Shown piece by piece: positions 22,736-34,576 of a stretch of DNA of 64,000 nt; position 1 is the first letter of the stretch, and each line of letters opens with the position of its first letter. The position numbers were made by a program, and so were the translations under genes. The notes beneath the pieces are model-generated. The model ran no database searches, was not told the origin of the DNA, and saw only the letters and a list, made by a program, of their open reading frames with translations. This DNA is from Shinisaurus crocodilurus (lineage: Eukaryota; Chordata; Lepidosauria; Squamata; Shinisauridae): the NCBI GenBank assembly GCA_021292165.1, contig CM037878.1, positions 234,389,546 through 234,453,545 on the forward strand, given 5' to 3'.

Positions 22736-24104
22736 TGGTTGGGAGTGGGGGATCTCCAAGCTTCTTCTGATCTGGATTGCTTCTTCTGATCAGATCAGAT
22801 CAGATTCTGATCTGCCGCTCCACAAGCAAGAAACATCCCTAGTTCTAAGCATCTTACCTCTGTCCCCTGTAAAATTATTATGATACGAAGATTCAGGCTA
22901 ACAAAAGAAAAGGATTTTTTTTTAATGATAGAGAATAAAAGGAAAGCTCAGTTTTCAGAGCTTGGAATATTATTACACAGCAGCATCTGCAAGCCAGCAG
23001 AACTGTTTTGTTGTGCTAGGAAAGCAAAGCTGAAATATTATACCGGTATGTTTCCTTGGCACTTCATTGTACACAGTTATATTACAATTTGACAAAGGGG
23101 GGGTCTGTGGGTGATGCAGACGGTAATGCTAATTAAGTGGTTTCAGAAAAGCACTTTTGAACCCTACTAGCAATATGGATGCAGGAATTGTCATATGAGA
23201 AGTACGTTTTTCTGAAACACCAAATCAATTTGTGTTCCCTCTATTCACTTGATCTGATTTTATACTGGATTTTATGCAGTTTTAATAGCTGGAGTATTCC
23301 AAATCAGGGAAGGGGGCATTGACGGGGACAGCAGGGGATCTTTATGCGTTCCATTTAAGACCAAACCTCTATGTAGCCTTAATTATGGAGCTGCTGCTGC
23401 TGCTGCTGCATAACTATAATTACTCCTTATTATCCTCTAGCTTTATTAAAACATTTTATAATAGAAAAGCAGGTTGGATGTCAGTGGAGCAGTGTGCCAG
23501 TTTTAACGCATTGAATTGCTAGGGCAGAGGGAAAGGGATAGACCCTTCAGGCAAAAAGCACCCCGTTTCATGTGGAAAGCAGCCATTGGATAACAGCCAT
23601 ATGTTTCTCCCAATGGATTTGCCAAATTTCAGCTTAGTGCATCCCTAATGCATAGAAGCAACTGCTGCTCTGTCTAGCACTATTATCTTGATGCGTTTGT
23701 TACTTCCATGATGCATGCACCTTGAGCATTTGCATGGTTTTACGTCTGCTACCTGTTCACAGGGCTTGGATCGCCTGTTCAGTTTATTACTTTGTGGATT
23801 CACAAGCCTTGTTGGCTGGAAGAAAGGAGAGGCTTAACAAGCCACCCAAAGTGATTTTACAATATTTGTCAATGTATTATTTAGTACTGTTATTGTACAA
23901 AGTTCTCCATGCTTCAGATTTATTTATTTATCTCTACTAGCAATGCACCAGTCACGTTGATAGGCTGTGGGCCAAGCTAGATGTGATGCTTAAAAAAAGA
24001 GAGAGAAAAGGAATTTATGTAACTGTTAATAATCACACTAATCTGAAAGTCTCCCCAACTTAGTGGGATCATTATCCTTCACAAAGATAGGGGGAGAATT
24101 TCTG
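22736..24104. other. No gene seen
   Basis: Contains a short (CTG)n run near 23,390 and overlapping GATCAGATCAGATCAGATT units near 22,786. Otherwise unclassified. Confidence 0.4.
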
Positions 24105-25060
24105 CATACCCTCCAACTTTTCACACATGAAAATAGGGACACACATGTGAATTTGTCAGAGGTATGGTTAAGCAACATGAAAGTGTGATCAAGAGGGTGT
24201 GCCCAGGCAACATGAGGGCATGGCCAAGGGAATGGCCAGGCAACCAAAGGGCATGGTCAAGCACAAAAGTTATTAGAGGAAACACACAAAATCTTATATA
24301 TTATAATTATTACATTATTATATTATATATAGTATTTTATTATATTTTATAAATGGCTTTTGTAATATTGTTTTTACCTTACTTAAACCCTTAATTGTTG
24401 ATATCTGGTGTTTTTCATGGGTGTGTGTGTCAGTCAGTGCTTGCAGGGCAATCTCTCTCTTTTTTTGTTTTAAAATTGTCAGGATTGGCACAAATTCAGC
24501 AGGTGAAGCTTACCCCCCCACCTCCCCACCCCAAACATGGAGCTTCAGAGAGAAGGGGAAGTTTCTAGCATTTCCTTCTGACCCTGTAAACTCACCTGCT
24601 CGAGGCAAAGATTCAGCTCTGTTAGGAAATAAAATCTTTGGCAATATAAAGATAGGAATCATGTGAAATTCCCTCATTCACCTCTCCCTCAGTCTAGGCT
24701 TTCACCCAGCTAATCCCTTTCCCATAGCAATGTGCAGCAGAGGCAGCAGGTAGAGCATGCGCGCGCACGCACACACACACACACATCCTCACCTGGCCCT
24801 CCCAGCTTAGCAGCATCTGTTTCCTCCCTGCTTACTGCTGCTGTTTGAGCCTAACCAGAGCTATCTTAAAGGGGCCATGGGCAAAATTGCAGCTAAGCTA
24901 TAACTGCAAGCTTAGCTGCATTTTTGCCCATGGCTCCTTTAAGTAGCTTACAGTTGCAGGAGGCAGGTAATTCGGGACTCTGCATGACAAAGTGACAAGC
25001 TGTGATGGCTTAAGGGTTTTCATGACGGTCCCTGCATTTTCAGGGCAATTGGAGACTATG
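24105..25060. mobile_element. 1-kb non-autonomous element, CATACCCTCCAA termini (copy 2)
   Basis: Starts CATACCCTCCAACTTTTC and runs parallel to the copy at 4,073 through GGGACACACATGTGAATTT, AAGCAACATGAAAGTGTGAT and TATCTGGTGTTTTTCATGGG. The right end has decayed to AATTGGAGACTATG. It is flanked by TTTCTG on both sides (24099-24104 and 25061-25066), which supports the boundaries. No coding capacity. Confidence 0.7.
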
Positions 25061-25166
25061 TTTCTGCAACTTTTGGCATGGGGGTGAAAGTCGTACCAAT
25101 TTTAGCAGTGTGTGGGTTGACCTATATTTGTATATGTTTTGACCTATATTTGTATCAAGCAGCAAA

Positions 25167-25415
25167 GTTCTTCTTCCACTTAAAAAAAAAAGCGACAGCT
25201 TGGCCCGGAGATGTCAGCAGCCAGGCTGGCTTTCCTATGCAAATATTGCCCAGAATGTCTCATGGGAACTATACTATGTGCTGATGTAACATACTTCCCA
25301 TGGGGCACTTTAGCTCATATTTGCATAGGAAAGCCAGCCCAGTTGTTGAGGTCTCTGTGCCAGGCCATCACTTGCAGTAGAGATTCAGCTTTCTTTTTAA
25401 CTGGAAGAAAAAAGA
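25167..25415. repeat. Large fold-back with perfect 23-bp stem
   Basis: The left arm contains GGCTGGCTTTCCTATGCAAATAT and the right arm its exact reverse complement, about 65 bases apart. Pairing continues imperfectly inward (CATGGGAA / TTCCCATG) and outward (TTCTTCCACTTAAAAA / TTTTTAACTGGAAGAA), so each arm is about 120 bp. No family assignment. Confidence 0.75.
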
Positions 25416-25759
25416 AAACTGTCACCACCTCATAAAAATGTAAGTTTAAACAGTCACCCACTTACCCCTGAATGAACGAACGGGCTGCCTGAAGACCTCT
25501 CCCAGAAGCAGGCCGAGATATAGCTGTGGCCCCACCCAGGGTATTCTGACACATTGAATTACACTGAGCCCCAACTGTCAGTTTCCGTCCCAAAGTGTCT
25601 TGATCCCAGGGACCTCACACTGCTGCGGGACTGTGAAGACATCCCTCTCCAAAGGCCACTGCACTCCTGCCCCTGTGGATACTAGGTATATACAAACCAG
25701 TCTATCTCTGGTCCATGCCAGTTTCACATGTATTATGCCATAAGTTAATTCTGTCCAAT
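25416..25759. other. No gene seen
   Basis: Unclassified sequence. Confidence 0.35.
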
Positions 25760-26130
25760 TAATGCATTTGTCTGCAGTTTATTTATTTTTATTTTTTTAA
25801 AATCCATACCAAAATGCATATTTATTTTCATATGCAATTTTCCCCCAGATGGATATTTTGCATATACTTTCAGCAAATATACACTTTTTTGTATACAACT
25901 TTTCCTGTTAAATGCATTTTTGCATTTAATTTCCCCTAATATACACATTTAATAAGTAACTTTTCCAAATATACCGTACATTTTTGTATGCAATGTTTGA
26001 GCCAAGAACTGCAGCACAACATTTCAAGACAGACATAAGCCAAAGGATTCCACATTTTAGTCCAGGAAGTGTGAATTAGGTTGGTTCATGTAGAAACAAG
26101 GACCAAATGAAATTCTTCCCAATCCCTAGT
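25760..26130. repeat. AT-rich repeat with recurring ATGCAATTT / CATTTTTG units
   Basis: Related units such as AAATGCATATTTATTTTCAT, ATGCAATTTTCCCCC, AAATGCATTTTTGCATTTAA, and TTTTTGTATGCAATG recur at about 40-50-bp spacing. This suggests an old tandem-structured repeat or the interior of a non-autonomous element. Confidence 0.5.
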
Positions 26131-26875
26131 GAACACCCAATCCAGAAAGGCAGCTGTCAAGATCCAGCAATGCCAATGCTCCTTAAGCTTCACTGGGCCT
26201 AGTGCTCTCTACCCACATGACCGGCAATCCCGGCCTGATACACAGGCAGCAAATGGCACAAGAAGTCCAGCAATATAGCCACCGTGCAAATTGTAGGCCT
26301 CACTAGATCCCCCAGCCCACCCTGCCCATGCATATCAAACTATTAGGCCTAGACAGGTGCACAGTTCCTCTATCTGGCAGGTTCGTTGCCAATAAAAGAA
26401 AGAGACTGAGGTTGGGACAGAACATGCTTAAATAGCCTCCCAGGCCCCTCCTGTGTAACATGGCATGTGTATGCATGTTGACATTGAATGTACCCTGCGT
26501 CTTTCCAGCTTTGATGAAACTCCATCCCTGCCCAAAGCCCATCGGGTTGTTTGGAGAAATGGCTTTCTTCCATACCAAGACTGCAATGCCTTATGTAGAG
26601 CCTATATCTTCGGTGGTCAGCTAATTATGTTCAACGGCACCCCCCCTTATAGTTTCCATATGTTTTAAGACTGTGTCTGGTACTAAACTCTGGCTCAAAG
26701 AAAGGAGTTCCAGAATATGGTTTACCATTTAAATTCAGTGCTAAGTGTTTTGACGTGCCTTTACAGATGATTTCACCAACAGTATACATTTAAAATTGTT
26801 CACTTCTTTATCATGTGTAAATTAGGCTAGAACACCTACACACATTACCTACCACAGTCTGATTAGATACCACAG

Positions 26876-26879
<4 letters not shown>
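26131..26879. other. Unclassified; no gene seen
   Basis: Overlapping open frames on the minus strand (26,303-26,578) lack recognisable features. Confidence 0.35.

Positions 26880-26914
<35 letters not shown>
26880..26914. repeat. (GA)n microsatellite
   Basis: About 17 GA units. Confidence 0.95.
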
Positions 26915-26916
<2 letters not shown>

Positions 26917-27332
26917 AATTCTTAAAGCTATGAGGATCCAAACCTCTTGGGATATAGAATGGCTAAGGAAAACTCATTAGTGCAGAACATGAACCATTTA
27001 AAAGGATTATAGGAGTCTAGGGGGGCGACACAGGGTATATTTATATCAAAAGAAAGCACTAAAATCCAGGAGATTTTTTTGTTTGTTTGTTTTCGAGACC
27101 GCCTCTAGGGAACCTCATAAGAATCAAATTTTAAAGGGCTAAAAGATTTATGCATTTCATTGTAACAAATGGTCACCAAGGCTACTGGAATAGGCCAACT
27201 TGTAAAAAAAATGGATAGAAGAAAAGCTCTGGAGAAAACTCTAGCTGGCATTCTGTCTGCTGACATCATTTGTGGCTGCAAATGATGTCATCTGTACAAA
27301 TGGATTACGTTGGACATTTGGGACGGGAGCAC
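26915..27332. other. No gene seen
   Basis: Unclassified. GACATCATTTGTGGC and GCAAATGATGTCATC near 27,260 form a short inverted repeat. Confidence 0.4.
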
Positions 27333-27598
27333 AATTAGGCTGCAATCCTACACAAAGTTACCTGGAAGTAGATTTCATAGATCATAGAGTTGGAAGGAGC
27401 CTTCAAGGCTATTGAGTCCAACCCCCTGCTCAATGCAGGAAACTAGAGGAGGGGTCTCCCATCCAAGTAATAACCAGGCTTGACCCTGCTTAGCTTTCTC
27501 CGCTCAGACAAGCTGAGCCAGCATGAGCCACAGGCCTGTATGTAAGTCTAATTGAACTCAGTGTAGAGTAGATATGCATAGGATTGTGTTGTTCATTA
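27333..27598. repeat. CAATCCTATG fold-back split by a 5S-derived SINE
   Basis: The left half GCTGCAATCCTACACAAAGT...CCTGGAAGTAG stops at 27,372. The right half resumes at 27,541 with GTAAGTCTAATTGAACTCAG...ATGCATAGGATTGTG. Joining them gives the arrangement of uninterrupted copies such as 48,059-48,150. Confidence 0.75.
27373..27540 (-). mobile_element. 5S rRNA-derived SINE with CR1-like tail (copy 1)
   Basis: On the minus strand it reads ACAGGCCTGTGGCTCATGCT, GAAAGCTAAGCAGGGTCAAG, CCTGGTTATTACTTGGATGG and GAGACC. These are recognisable 5S rRNA segments covering the internal A-box and C-box promoter. The tail GGGGGTTGGACTCAATAGCC...CTCCTTCCAACTCTATGATC is CR1-like. Confidence 0.85.
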
Positions 27599-28464
27599 CA
27601 CCGCAGCGGGAGGGGGGATCAACTGTGGCTGCTCAAAGGTCAACACATGGATATCTCAATGCAAGAATTTCCCAACAACACAAGCACCCAAGGACAGGGC
27701 TGGAGCCAGACCACATTTAACAGGATACTGACAGGATCAGCCCTGCCACACAGTAGCTGAAGCAACCTGCTTCAGGTACAGGGCCAGTGCTAGGCCTAGG
27801 TACCAAAAAGATCTGCGGCTCAGGCCCACAGGACAAAAAAAAATGCACTAATTTACATATGCTAATTTACATATGCTCTAAAGTCTCTTGCTGTGTGTCC
27901 CTTTAACACACGGGGGAGAGGAGGACATTTGATTTCAGAAAAAAACTTCAGGCAGAAAGATTCAAGGGGGGGCAGCAGGAGGAGAAGCACACATGGGGGG
28001 AAAGCCAGCTAATCCAGGGAGATCAGATGGAACAGAGATAATCAGGGCCCCTGTTTCTTTATTTCAGCAAGTGCCCACAGACAGCAGGGTGGTGGGGCAG
28101 ATGGCCTCCCAGACAGTTGGGGTTCCAAATGAAAGATTTGGGGCTCCAGCCCTAGTGGGCCACCCCCTAACACCACCTCTGTTTAAGTGACACTATTTGG
28201 CTCTGCTTCAGCTCTGGCTACTGAGAATGAAGTGTTAATACTAGAACATATTGTAAGTAAAATCTCTCGTTGGTAAAGTTAGAAGAAAGACGATGCAGCT
28301 TCGATTTAACCATTCTTTTCATATTCTTCATTGGGAATAGTTGTTCTTTCTAATTAAAAAACAACAACCCTACTTGACTTTACTGTTAATCACAATAGAA
28401 AAGATGTATTTGTTTCACAACACTAATATTTCTATGATGTAGAATGTAATTTGTTTTCTACCAT
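27599..28464. other. No gene seen
   Basis: Contains a fragment (CTGAAGCAACCTGCTTCAGG) also found degraded at 33,690, suggesting an old dispersed repeat. Otherwise unclassified. Confidence 0.35.
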
Positions 28465-28569
28465 TGTAGCTTTAATTATTGCCAGCCTCACGGTCATTAA
28501 GAGGAAGTAACATACTGATGGGATAACCATTTAAAATGATGAGACAGAATAATTATTAATCAGAAACTT
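28465..28569 (+). repeat. Member A of an inverted 105-bp pair
   Basis: Aligns by eye with the reverse complement of 31,422-31,525 at about 89% identity without gaps, including CACGGTCATTAAG, CATACTGATGGGATAACCA, and AATAATTATTAATCAGAAAC. No family is recognised and similarity ends abruptly at both sides. Confidence 0.8.
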
Positions 28570-28821
28570 TAACATCCTTAGAAATAGTTATCTTTTTAGC
28601 ATAAATATTGGCTGACTTCAAAGCCGAGACAGGCTGGTTTTATGGATTACTCACATTAAATTAAAAATAGTCTTCAGAACACTTTGCTAGGAAACCTATC
28701 TAAGAGGTGGGAGAGGAGAGGAAAGGAGGGAGGGAGTCTAAGTAGGTGGGATGGAAAAGATTTGAGCATAAATTCTTGAATGTTTCTAGTCCACTTAGGG
28801 CACAATCCTATGCATGATATT

Positions 28822-29340
28822 TTTTACAGAAATATCAGAAATTATTGGTATTAACATAGAGGTCTGTCCAAAACTAGCATTGTTATCAATAACAGAGAAA
28901 GTTATTTGCGACCAAAATACGAAGGAATTGATTGTAAACTTGTTAAATGCGGCTAGGCTAATGAAGCGAGAAAATGGAAAGTACAACATGTTTTCCTAAT
29001 AACTGATTGGTATAAGGAAGTTTGGGATATAGCCCTAAACGATAAACTAACTTGTAGTATCAAATGCAAAAAAGGACAGTTAAAGAATAATAATTTTATG
29101 GATATATGGAATCAATTATTAGACTATGTATTAATAAAGGGGAAGGGGAGTATGCCTTGTCAGGATATGTTATATTTTTGGAATTTGGAATTCATTTGAT
29201 CAAGGGGATGGAACCATATTAATTGGTCCCTAGGAAGGTGGGGGTGCACTTTATGATTTATTGTATGCAGTTTTAGTTAAATCTTTGTGGTATTGTTGTA
29301 TTTTGTTATATTTTGTTTTGAAAATTAAATAAAATTTAAA
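28822..29340 (+). mobile_element. L1 LINE, 5'-truncated ORF2 end and 3' UTR
   Basis: The plus frame matches the L1 ORF2 C-terminal region seen better at 39,781: EISEIIGINIEVCPKLALLS, VICDQNTKELIVNLLNAARL. A frame break follows near 28,990, and a second piece corresponds to NFMDIWNQLLDYVLIKGKGS and LYFWN. It ends in AATTAAATAAAATTTAAAAT. It is degraded and not functional. Confidence 0.8.
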
Positions 29341-29525
29341 ATAAAACACCTCAGCAAAGCCAGTCAGGTTGGGGCATTAACTAGAGTCTGAAAATTCGCT
29401 GAATGGTCATGTGGGGTGGTGGTGATGGTGTTTATCAGATGTGAAAGAAACTGATTTAACCCAACTGTGGGAAACTGGGATGATCTCCTTTGTAGTTATA
29501 GCTTTTGGGGTGACAGATACATTAT

Positions 29526-29637
29526 GGTGCCCAACCTGGTGCCTGCCAGATGTTTTGAACTATAACTCCTATCGTCCATGACTATTAGCCATGCAGGCTA
29601 GGGCTGATGGGAGTTGTAGTCCAGAACATCTGGAAAG
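29526..29637. repeat. Fold-back element, CATCTGGAGGG family
   Basis: GGTGCCCAACCTGGTGCCTG, CCAGATGTTTTGAACTATAA and the inverted GGGAGTTGTAGTCCAGAACA with TCTGGAAAG are visible. The arms are about 45 bp each. Confidence 0.7.
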
Positions 29638-30101
29638 TGACACAGCCAACTACAGGAACATCTGCTTGGAGTTTTCTTTACCTCTTATATTTGTAAGAGG
29701 TATAAGAAGTACAGTATATAAGAGGACTGGATGCACCTCTTATATTTCACTCTTACACCAAAACGTCCATGCGCATAGAAAGCTATCATATCAGAGGAAA
29801 GGGCTCTAGTCTAGCTTTCTCCTGAGTTTTCAGCTAGTTTTCTATTTGCAGGATTTCATTTTATTTTTGTATTCAAGAGCATTCATGCATGTGAACCCTC
29901 AACAGCAGTATGAAGTGATACTACCCAGATACAGATTTACCATCACTGTGCAAACAGGGCTGACATTTCATGTTTTAAAATAATCCATAATAGCAAACAA
30001 TACCTTGCATTATTATTATTTTTTTCTGTCGAAAGAGGTCTCAGTTCCTTAGAGTTCTCCACAATGTTGTGAGGCCTTCCGCCCCGCACCTGCTTATTTT
30101 T
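29638..30101. other. No gene seen
   Basis: Short TATAAGAGG repeats near 29,690-29,740. Otherwise unclassified. The end (30,087-30,101) is the left target duplication of the following L1. Confidence 0.4.
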
Positions 30102-30826
30102 TTAAAAAAATATTTCTATGTCAAACAAACACATAATATCAAACATATAACAATTAACAAAACAAAATAGACTTCTGATTTTCTTCTACAGCAAATATAC
30201 GTAACAATAATTTTTCTTACTCGATAATCAGAATGAGAAATCTCTTTCTTCTTGTTGTCCCAAATTCACTTATTATTCCATGAACCCACAAACAAACAAA
30301 TCATTATTTTCCAGTCTCTACAAAAAGTCAATTAGAGATTTCCACTCAACAAGAAACGTGGATGTTGTCCTTTCTCTGATTAATGCTGTGAGTTTGGCCA
30401 TCTCTGCCAGCTCCAGCATCTTGACCAACCATTCTTCTGTCGTAGGCACTGCTGGACCTTTCCATTTCTGTGCATATATAGTAGTCTCGCTGCCGTTGTC
30501 ATGTATAAAAATAAAGTTCCATACCTTCCTTCTAGCTGACTGTCCATTATTCCCAATAGAAAAGCCTCTGGTTTCAATGGAAAAGTAATCTTTAAAATCT
30601 TTTGCGTTAATAAATGAATTTCAACCCAATTTTTTTTTAGCTTTCTTACATGTCCACCACATATGATAAAAGGTCCCTTCCCGTTGTTCACATTTCCAAC
30701 ATATATCTGATGCATTCTAGCCAATTTCTCCAGAGACAAATACCAACAATACATCATCTTATAAAAATTCTCTTTAAGACTAGAATATAACGTAAATTTC
30801 AAACCTTTTAACCACATATTTTCCCA
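30102..30826 (-). mobile_element. L1 LINE, 5'-truncated, 15-bp target duplication
   Basis: The minus strand encodes L1 ORF2 C-terminal sequence in broken frames: [19 protein letters not shown], then FWVEIHLL-like sequence, KITFPLKPEAFLLGIMDSQL, and YMTTAARLLY. The plus strand begins with T-rich sequence, the reverse of an A-rich tail. It is flanked by CACCTGCTTATTTTT at 30,087-30,101 and again at 30,827-30,841, a 15-bp target duplication typical of LINE retrotransposition. Stops and frame changes make it non-functional. Confidence 0.88.
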
Positions 30827-30841
30827 CACCTGCTTATTTTT

Positions 30842-31421
30842 AATAAGTGCACTGCTCTCATGCTGTGAGACAGTGCTGCTTGTCTTAGAATGCACATTTC
30901 CCTTCTGAGAGCATTACATGAAAATTCTTAGCAATTTGCTATTTTTGGGTGCTGAGCTCCCTTCTGCAATTTCAGGAGATTGTCATTAGAAAAGGAAGGA
31001 ATGGCACCATAGGTAGCTTAGCTTTATGTCAGAGTTCTGTACAACAGTTTCTAATTGCTTGGCTTAATTGAGTCTTGAGTATGCACATTGGGAAACAATT
31101 TATTAGCCTCACTAAGATTGCAGCATAATTCTCAGATAAATGGCCCTTTTGCCAGTTAACTTTCTCATACAGCATTTCAAGTATCATCAGCCAAAGTTCA
31201 TAATAAATATGAGAAGCAGATAAACAGAAGTAGGCGGAAAGGTATCAGAGCATGCCTAAAAGCCCTAGAATTCCAGGTTCTATTAACCTCTCCTATTCCT
31301 AGTGGATTGCATTGTATTTGTACTTTGATGAATTATTTACTTATGGCAGGGACCTGACTTTTGATTGACTGTACAGTGCCTTGCATACCTTTGGACAGAA
31401 CTACATGTTACATTTTAGATC
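30842..31421. other. No gene seen; repeat-poor
   Basis: No recognised gene or repeat. Confidence 0.4.
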
Positions 31422-31525
31422 AAGTTTCTGATTAATAATTATTTGGTCTCATCATTTCAAGTGGTTATCCCATCAGTATGGTACTTCCCCTTAATGACCG
31501 TGAAGATGGCCATAATGAAAGCTAG
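31422..31525 (-). repeat. Member B of an inverted 105-bp pair
   Basis: The reverse complement aligns with 28,465-28,569 at about 89% by eye. See that entry for shared blocks. Confidence 0.8.
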
Positions 31526-32318
31526 AACAGTAAAAAAACAAAGTCCCATCTTCTTTTCAGTGCATCTAGTGAAAGCCCAGGAACTGGTGTCCACTACAAA
31601 GGACTTTGGAATGACATTTTAAAGGACATCCTGATGATGATGCTAATGGAGAAATGTACCATAGCATCCTGAGGATGAGAGGATTTATGTAACTGCATAA
31701 ATTTATGTAACTCTGCATAAACTCTGCCTTTATGAAGTGTGAAAACTAATTGTGCCAATACAGACCTTTTCCTGATTGCCTTCTCACCTGGTGCCTACCT
31801 AAATCGTTCATTTGTGAGTGTCCCAATGCATTCAAAGGACACGCAGTTGACTAGCTGTTGCTGGTTTATTTCATTGCCTGGTTTTAAGAACACCATTGCT
31901 CTCGTTCTCCACCCCTCCTCCCCTCCAGAAATTTAAATCATTTTATCTGAAGCTTTGGAAAATAATGCAGTCTGAAGCACAATTATGCCATATGGAAAGG
32001 GTTGGTTAATTGCACAATGGTGGCTAGTAAACACACTAATACGATTGGCCAGTTTTAAATAATTTGATCAGGGACATAATTAGGAACACTGCAAACAAAA
32101 TAGCATTAGCTTTTTTAAAAAATGGCAAGTTTTTCTACACCTGCACAGACCTAACACAGTATTTCCTCTCTCCCAACAGGGATAATCTGTACCCAAATAA
32201 TGAACATATGATTGCCATTTTCCTTCTCACTGGTCCTTTTCGAATTTAATTTATTCAGTCACCCATTAAGATGTTCAGCTCATTCTGTCATTTAAACATC
32301 TTCTTTAAGCAACTAAAG
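31526..32318. other. No gene seen; repeat-poor
   Basis: No recognised gene or repeat. A short duplication, GTAACTGCATAAATTTATGT / AACTCTGCATAAACTCTGCC, lies near 31,690. Confidence 0.4.
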
Positions 32319-32456
32319 GTGCAATCCTATGCATGTTTAGACACTAGACAGAAAAATGTCCTACAACTCCCAGCAGTCCCCAGCCAGCATGACTGACTGG
32401 GGAATGCTGGGAGTTGTTTAGATAGAAAAAAGTCCTAGCTGCATAGGATTGTGTTC
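32319..32456. repeat. Fold-back element, CAATCCTATGCATGTTTAGA subtype
   Basis: The left arm GTGCAATCCTATGCATGTTT...GTCCTACAACTCCCAGCA pairs with the right arm TGCTGGGAGTTGTTTAG...GCATAGGATTGTG. It is a nearly complete hairpin of about 138 bp. Confidence 0.75.
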
Positions 32457-32739
32457 TAAAAGAGCCTCTGTTCATCCCTTGCTTAAAAATGTTTGCCTGT
32501 ATTAAAAAGATCTTGCATCACCTTAGGATAATGCTCAGGTTTTTTTTCAGATTTGAATTTTAAGTAAGGGTAGGGGTGGATGAAAGGAGAAAAAGAGTGT
32601 CACACAAAACATAGTGACAGAAGGGGTTACATGCCTGTGGAGGGGAGCAGTGTTGACAAGCAAGGGAGCAGAGCACGCAGAAGTCTTGCTGGCCAAAGAG
32701 CCAATGGCATGGTGGATACACTTGAATGTTCACATTATT
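32457..32739. other. No gene seen
   Basis: Unclassified. Confidence 0.35.
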
Positions 32740-33330
32740 AGGAGAAACTAACCAGGAGGATCTTTGGCTTCATGCCTACGTATTGGGTTTAACTGAGTGG
32801 CGGATTGGGCTGTGTATCTTTTTTGTCAAGGTCCTGTGCCATCTCCAGATTAACATCCTCGAAAAGATTCAGCCAAGGCAAACAGCAGCAGTTCGCTTGA
32901 TAAATGGAGCTTTACCGCTTAAGGCAAGACAGCAGAACTCGACCGGTTTCCAAGTGAAAAGCAAAGGTGCGGGGTTGACCTTAGTACAAAGCCCTTAGTG
33001 GTCTGACCTGTATATCTGAGAGACCACCTTCGTCCCTTGTGCAATCAGTGGAGCCACTCAAGCAAAAACAACTTTGTCAGAGAACGAATTGCTGGCAGTG
33101 TGTTCTCCATGAATGGCCCTGAACCTTTGGGTTTTACTGTCCCTTCTTTGTGTCTGAGATTGGTGAAATATGAAAGCCACCAAGGCACTTTTAAAATGCA
33201 TCTCTTTGTCCAGGTCTTGGGCTCTGAAGGCTGGAATCAGAGAACAGAATGGGGTGGGTTTTTTTTTTCTATTTGTTTGTTTAAATTATACTTCTTTTCA
33301 CATGGGGTAAAAGTGCTTTAGATGCTACCT
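32740..33330 (+). mobile_element. L2-type LINE fragment (ORF2 end and 3' UTR)
   Basis: The order of motifs matches L2-group tails: GGCGGATTGGGCTGTGTATC, CAGCCAAGGCAAACAGCAGC, TGACCTGTATATCTGAGAGA, and AAATGCATCTCTTTGTCCAG. It is degraded and non-coding. Confidence 0.5.
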
Positions 33331-33763
33331 CAATTTCAATATTTTGCATACATCTAGAAAGGGGGTTATTTGAGGGGAAAATAGGAGAACAGCAATAAAC
33401 TAGTTTGAAAAGGGGGGAAATTATTAAAAATCATTCAATGAAGAGAGATGAAAAGGAACCTGTATTGCTGGGATGAACCATAACTGAAGAGGTGTGGTGT
33501 GGTGTGATGATGTAGATGAACTGATATTAACATCTTCGCAATGTTTTGGGGTGTGAAGTGGAGAAGAAAGGATAATTTATTTAAGATAGTCCATAGAGTT
33601 TAAAGTATGTGAAAGAGAATGAAAGAAATTAAGGTAGTTCCTTGAATGATTCTGAGCAGGGGCAGCCCTAACATGTGCGGCAGGATGAAATGACCTGCTT
33701 CAAGCAGCACCAAAAAGGTGAAGGCAAGAATTCATGTCTGAATCCTATAGCAAGACTTAAGAC

Positions 33764-33864
33764 ACAATCAGATGCATGTTTAGACAGAAGAAAAGTCCTA
33801 AACTCCCAGGAATGCTGGGAGTTGTAGGACTTTTTTCCTGTCTAAATATGCATAGGATGGCACC
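33764..33864. repeat. Fold-back element, CATGTTTAGACAG subtype
   Basis: GATGCATGTTTAGACAGAAG...AACTCCCAGG pairs with CTGGGAGTTGTAGGACTTTT...CTGTCTAAATATGCATAGG. Almost the whole 100 bp can form one hairpin. Confidence 0.8.
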
Positions 33865-34516
33865 CTTAAAGTGTTGGCCCTAGCAGGGAGGGTGGAGGAG
33901 CCACTGGAAGCAAGTGTTAAGATTCTTACATTAATTAGAGAGAGATGGTGTAAACAAGGAGTCTTGTAGCACCTTAAGGTCTACCACATTTAGGGTGGTT
34001 TCCTATGGTGATGGCTGTTAGCGCCCGAACTTGAAGGCTTATGGTCATCCAATGCAGAGCGGGAGGAGCAGGGGAGACTATCTTCGCTTCCTCGTCCTCC
34101 CACCCTGCATTTTCCGCTAGACAGGCTTTTTTGCCCATCTACCTGGAGCGTCTCAGAGGGGGAGGGAAGGAGGCTGGAGAGGCATCAGGGCAGTTCGTAT
34201 CCTGGCCTCTTCAGTCTCCTCTCCTCCCTACCCCCCCGAAATGCCCCTTTCTCATCCTCTCTGAGGTTGCTTTCCCAACTTCGGAGAGCAGCCTGCATGG
34301 TTCTGTCTGCACTGGCTATGAGGGGAAGGGGAAGGTGGGTCAGAGCTCTAATTCCCACCTCTGAGGTTGGAGCACTATCTCCGACCTCAGATCTGGGAAT
34401 CTGAACTATACTAAGGCCCCTCAGACAATGTCTAGGGGACATAAGATTGTTCCCTTCTTATTGTGGCATGTCTCTAGATCCCACTTCATCATGCATGAAG
34501 TAAATCCTCAGTTACA

Positions 34517-34544
34517 GGTGTGTGTGTGTGTGTGTGTGTGTGCC

Positions 34545-34576
<32 letters not shown>

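Noticed and set aside
34041..34442. GC-richer block with 107-codon and 85-codon frames
   Set aside because: Considered as a possible exon or CpG island, but frames on opposite strands overlap, no domain is seen and the block lies inside a fold-back's expanded loop.
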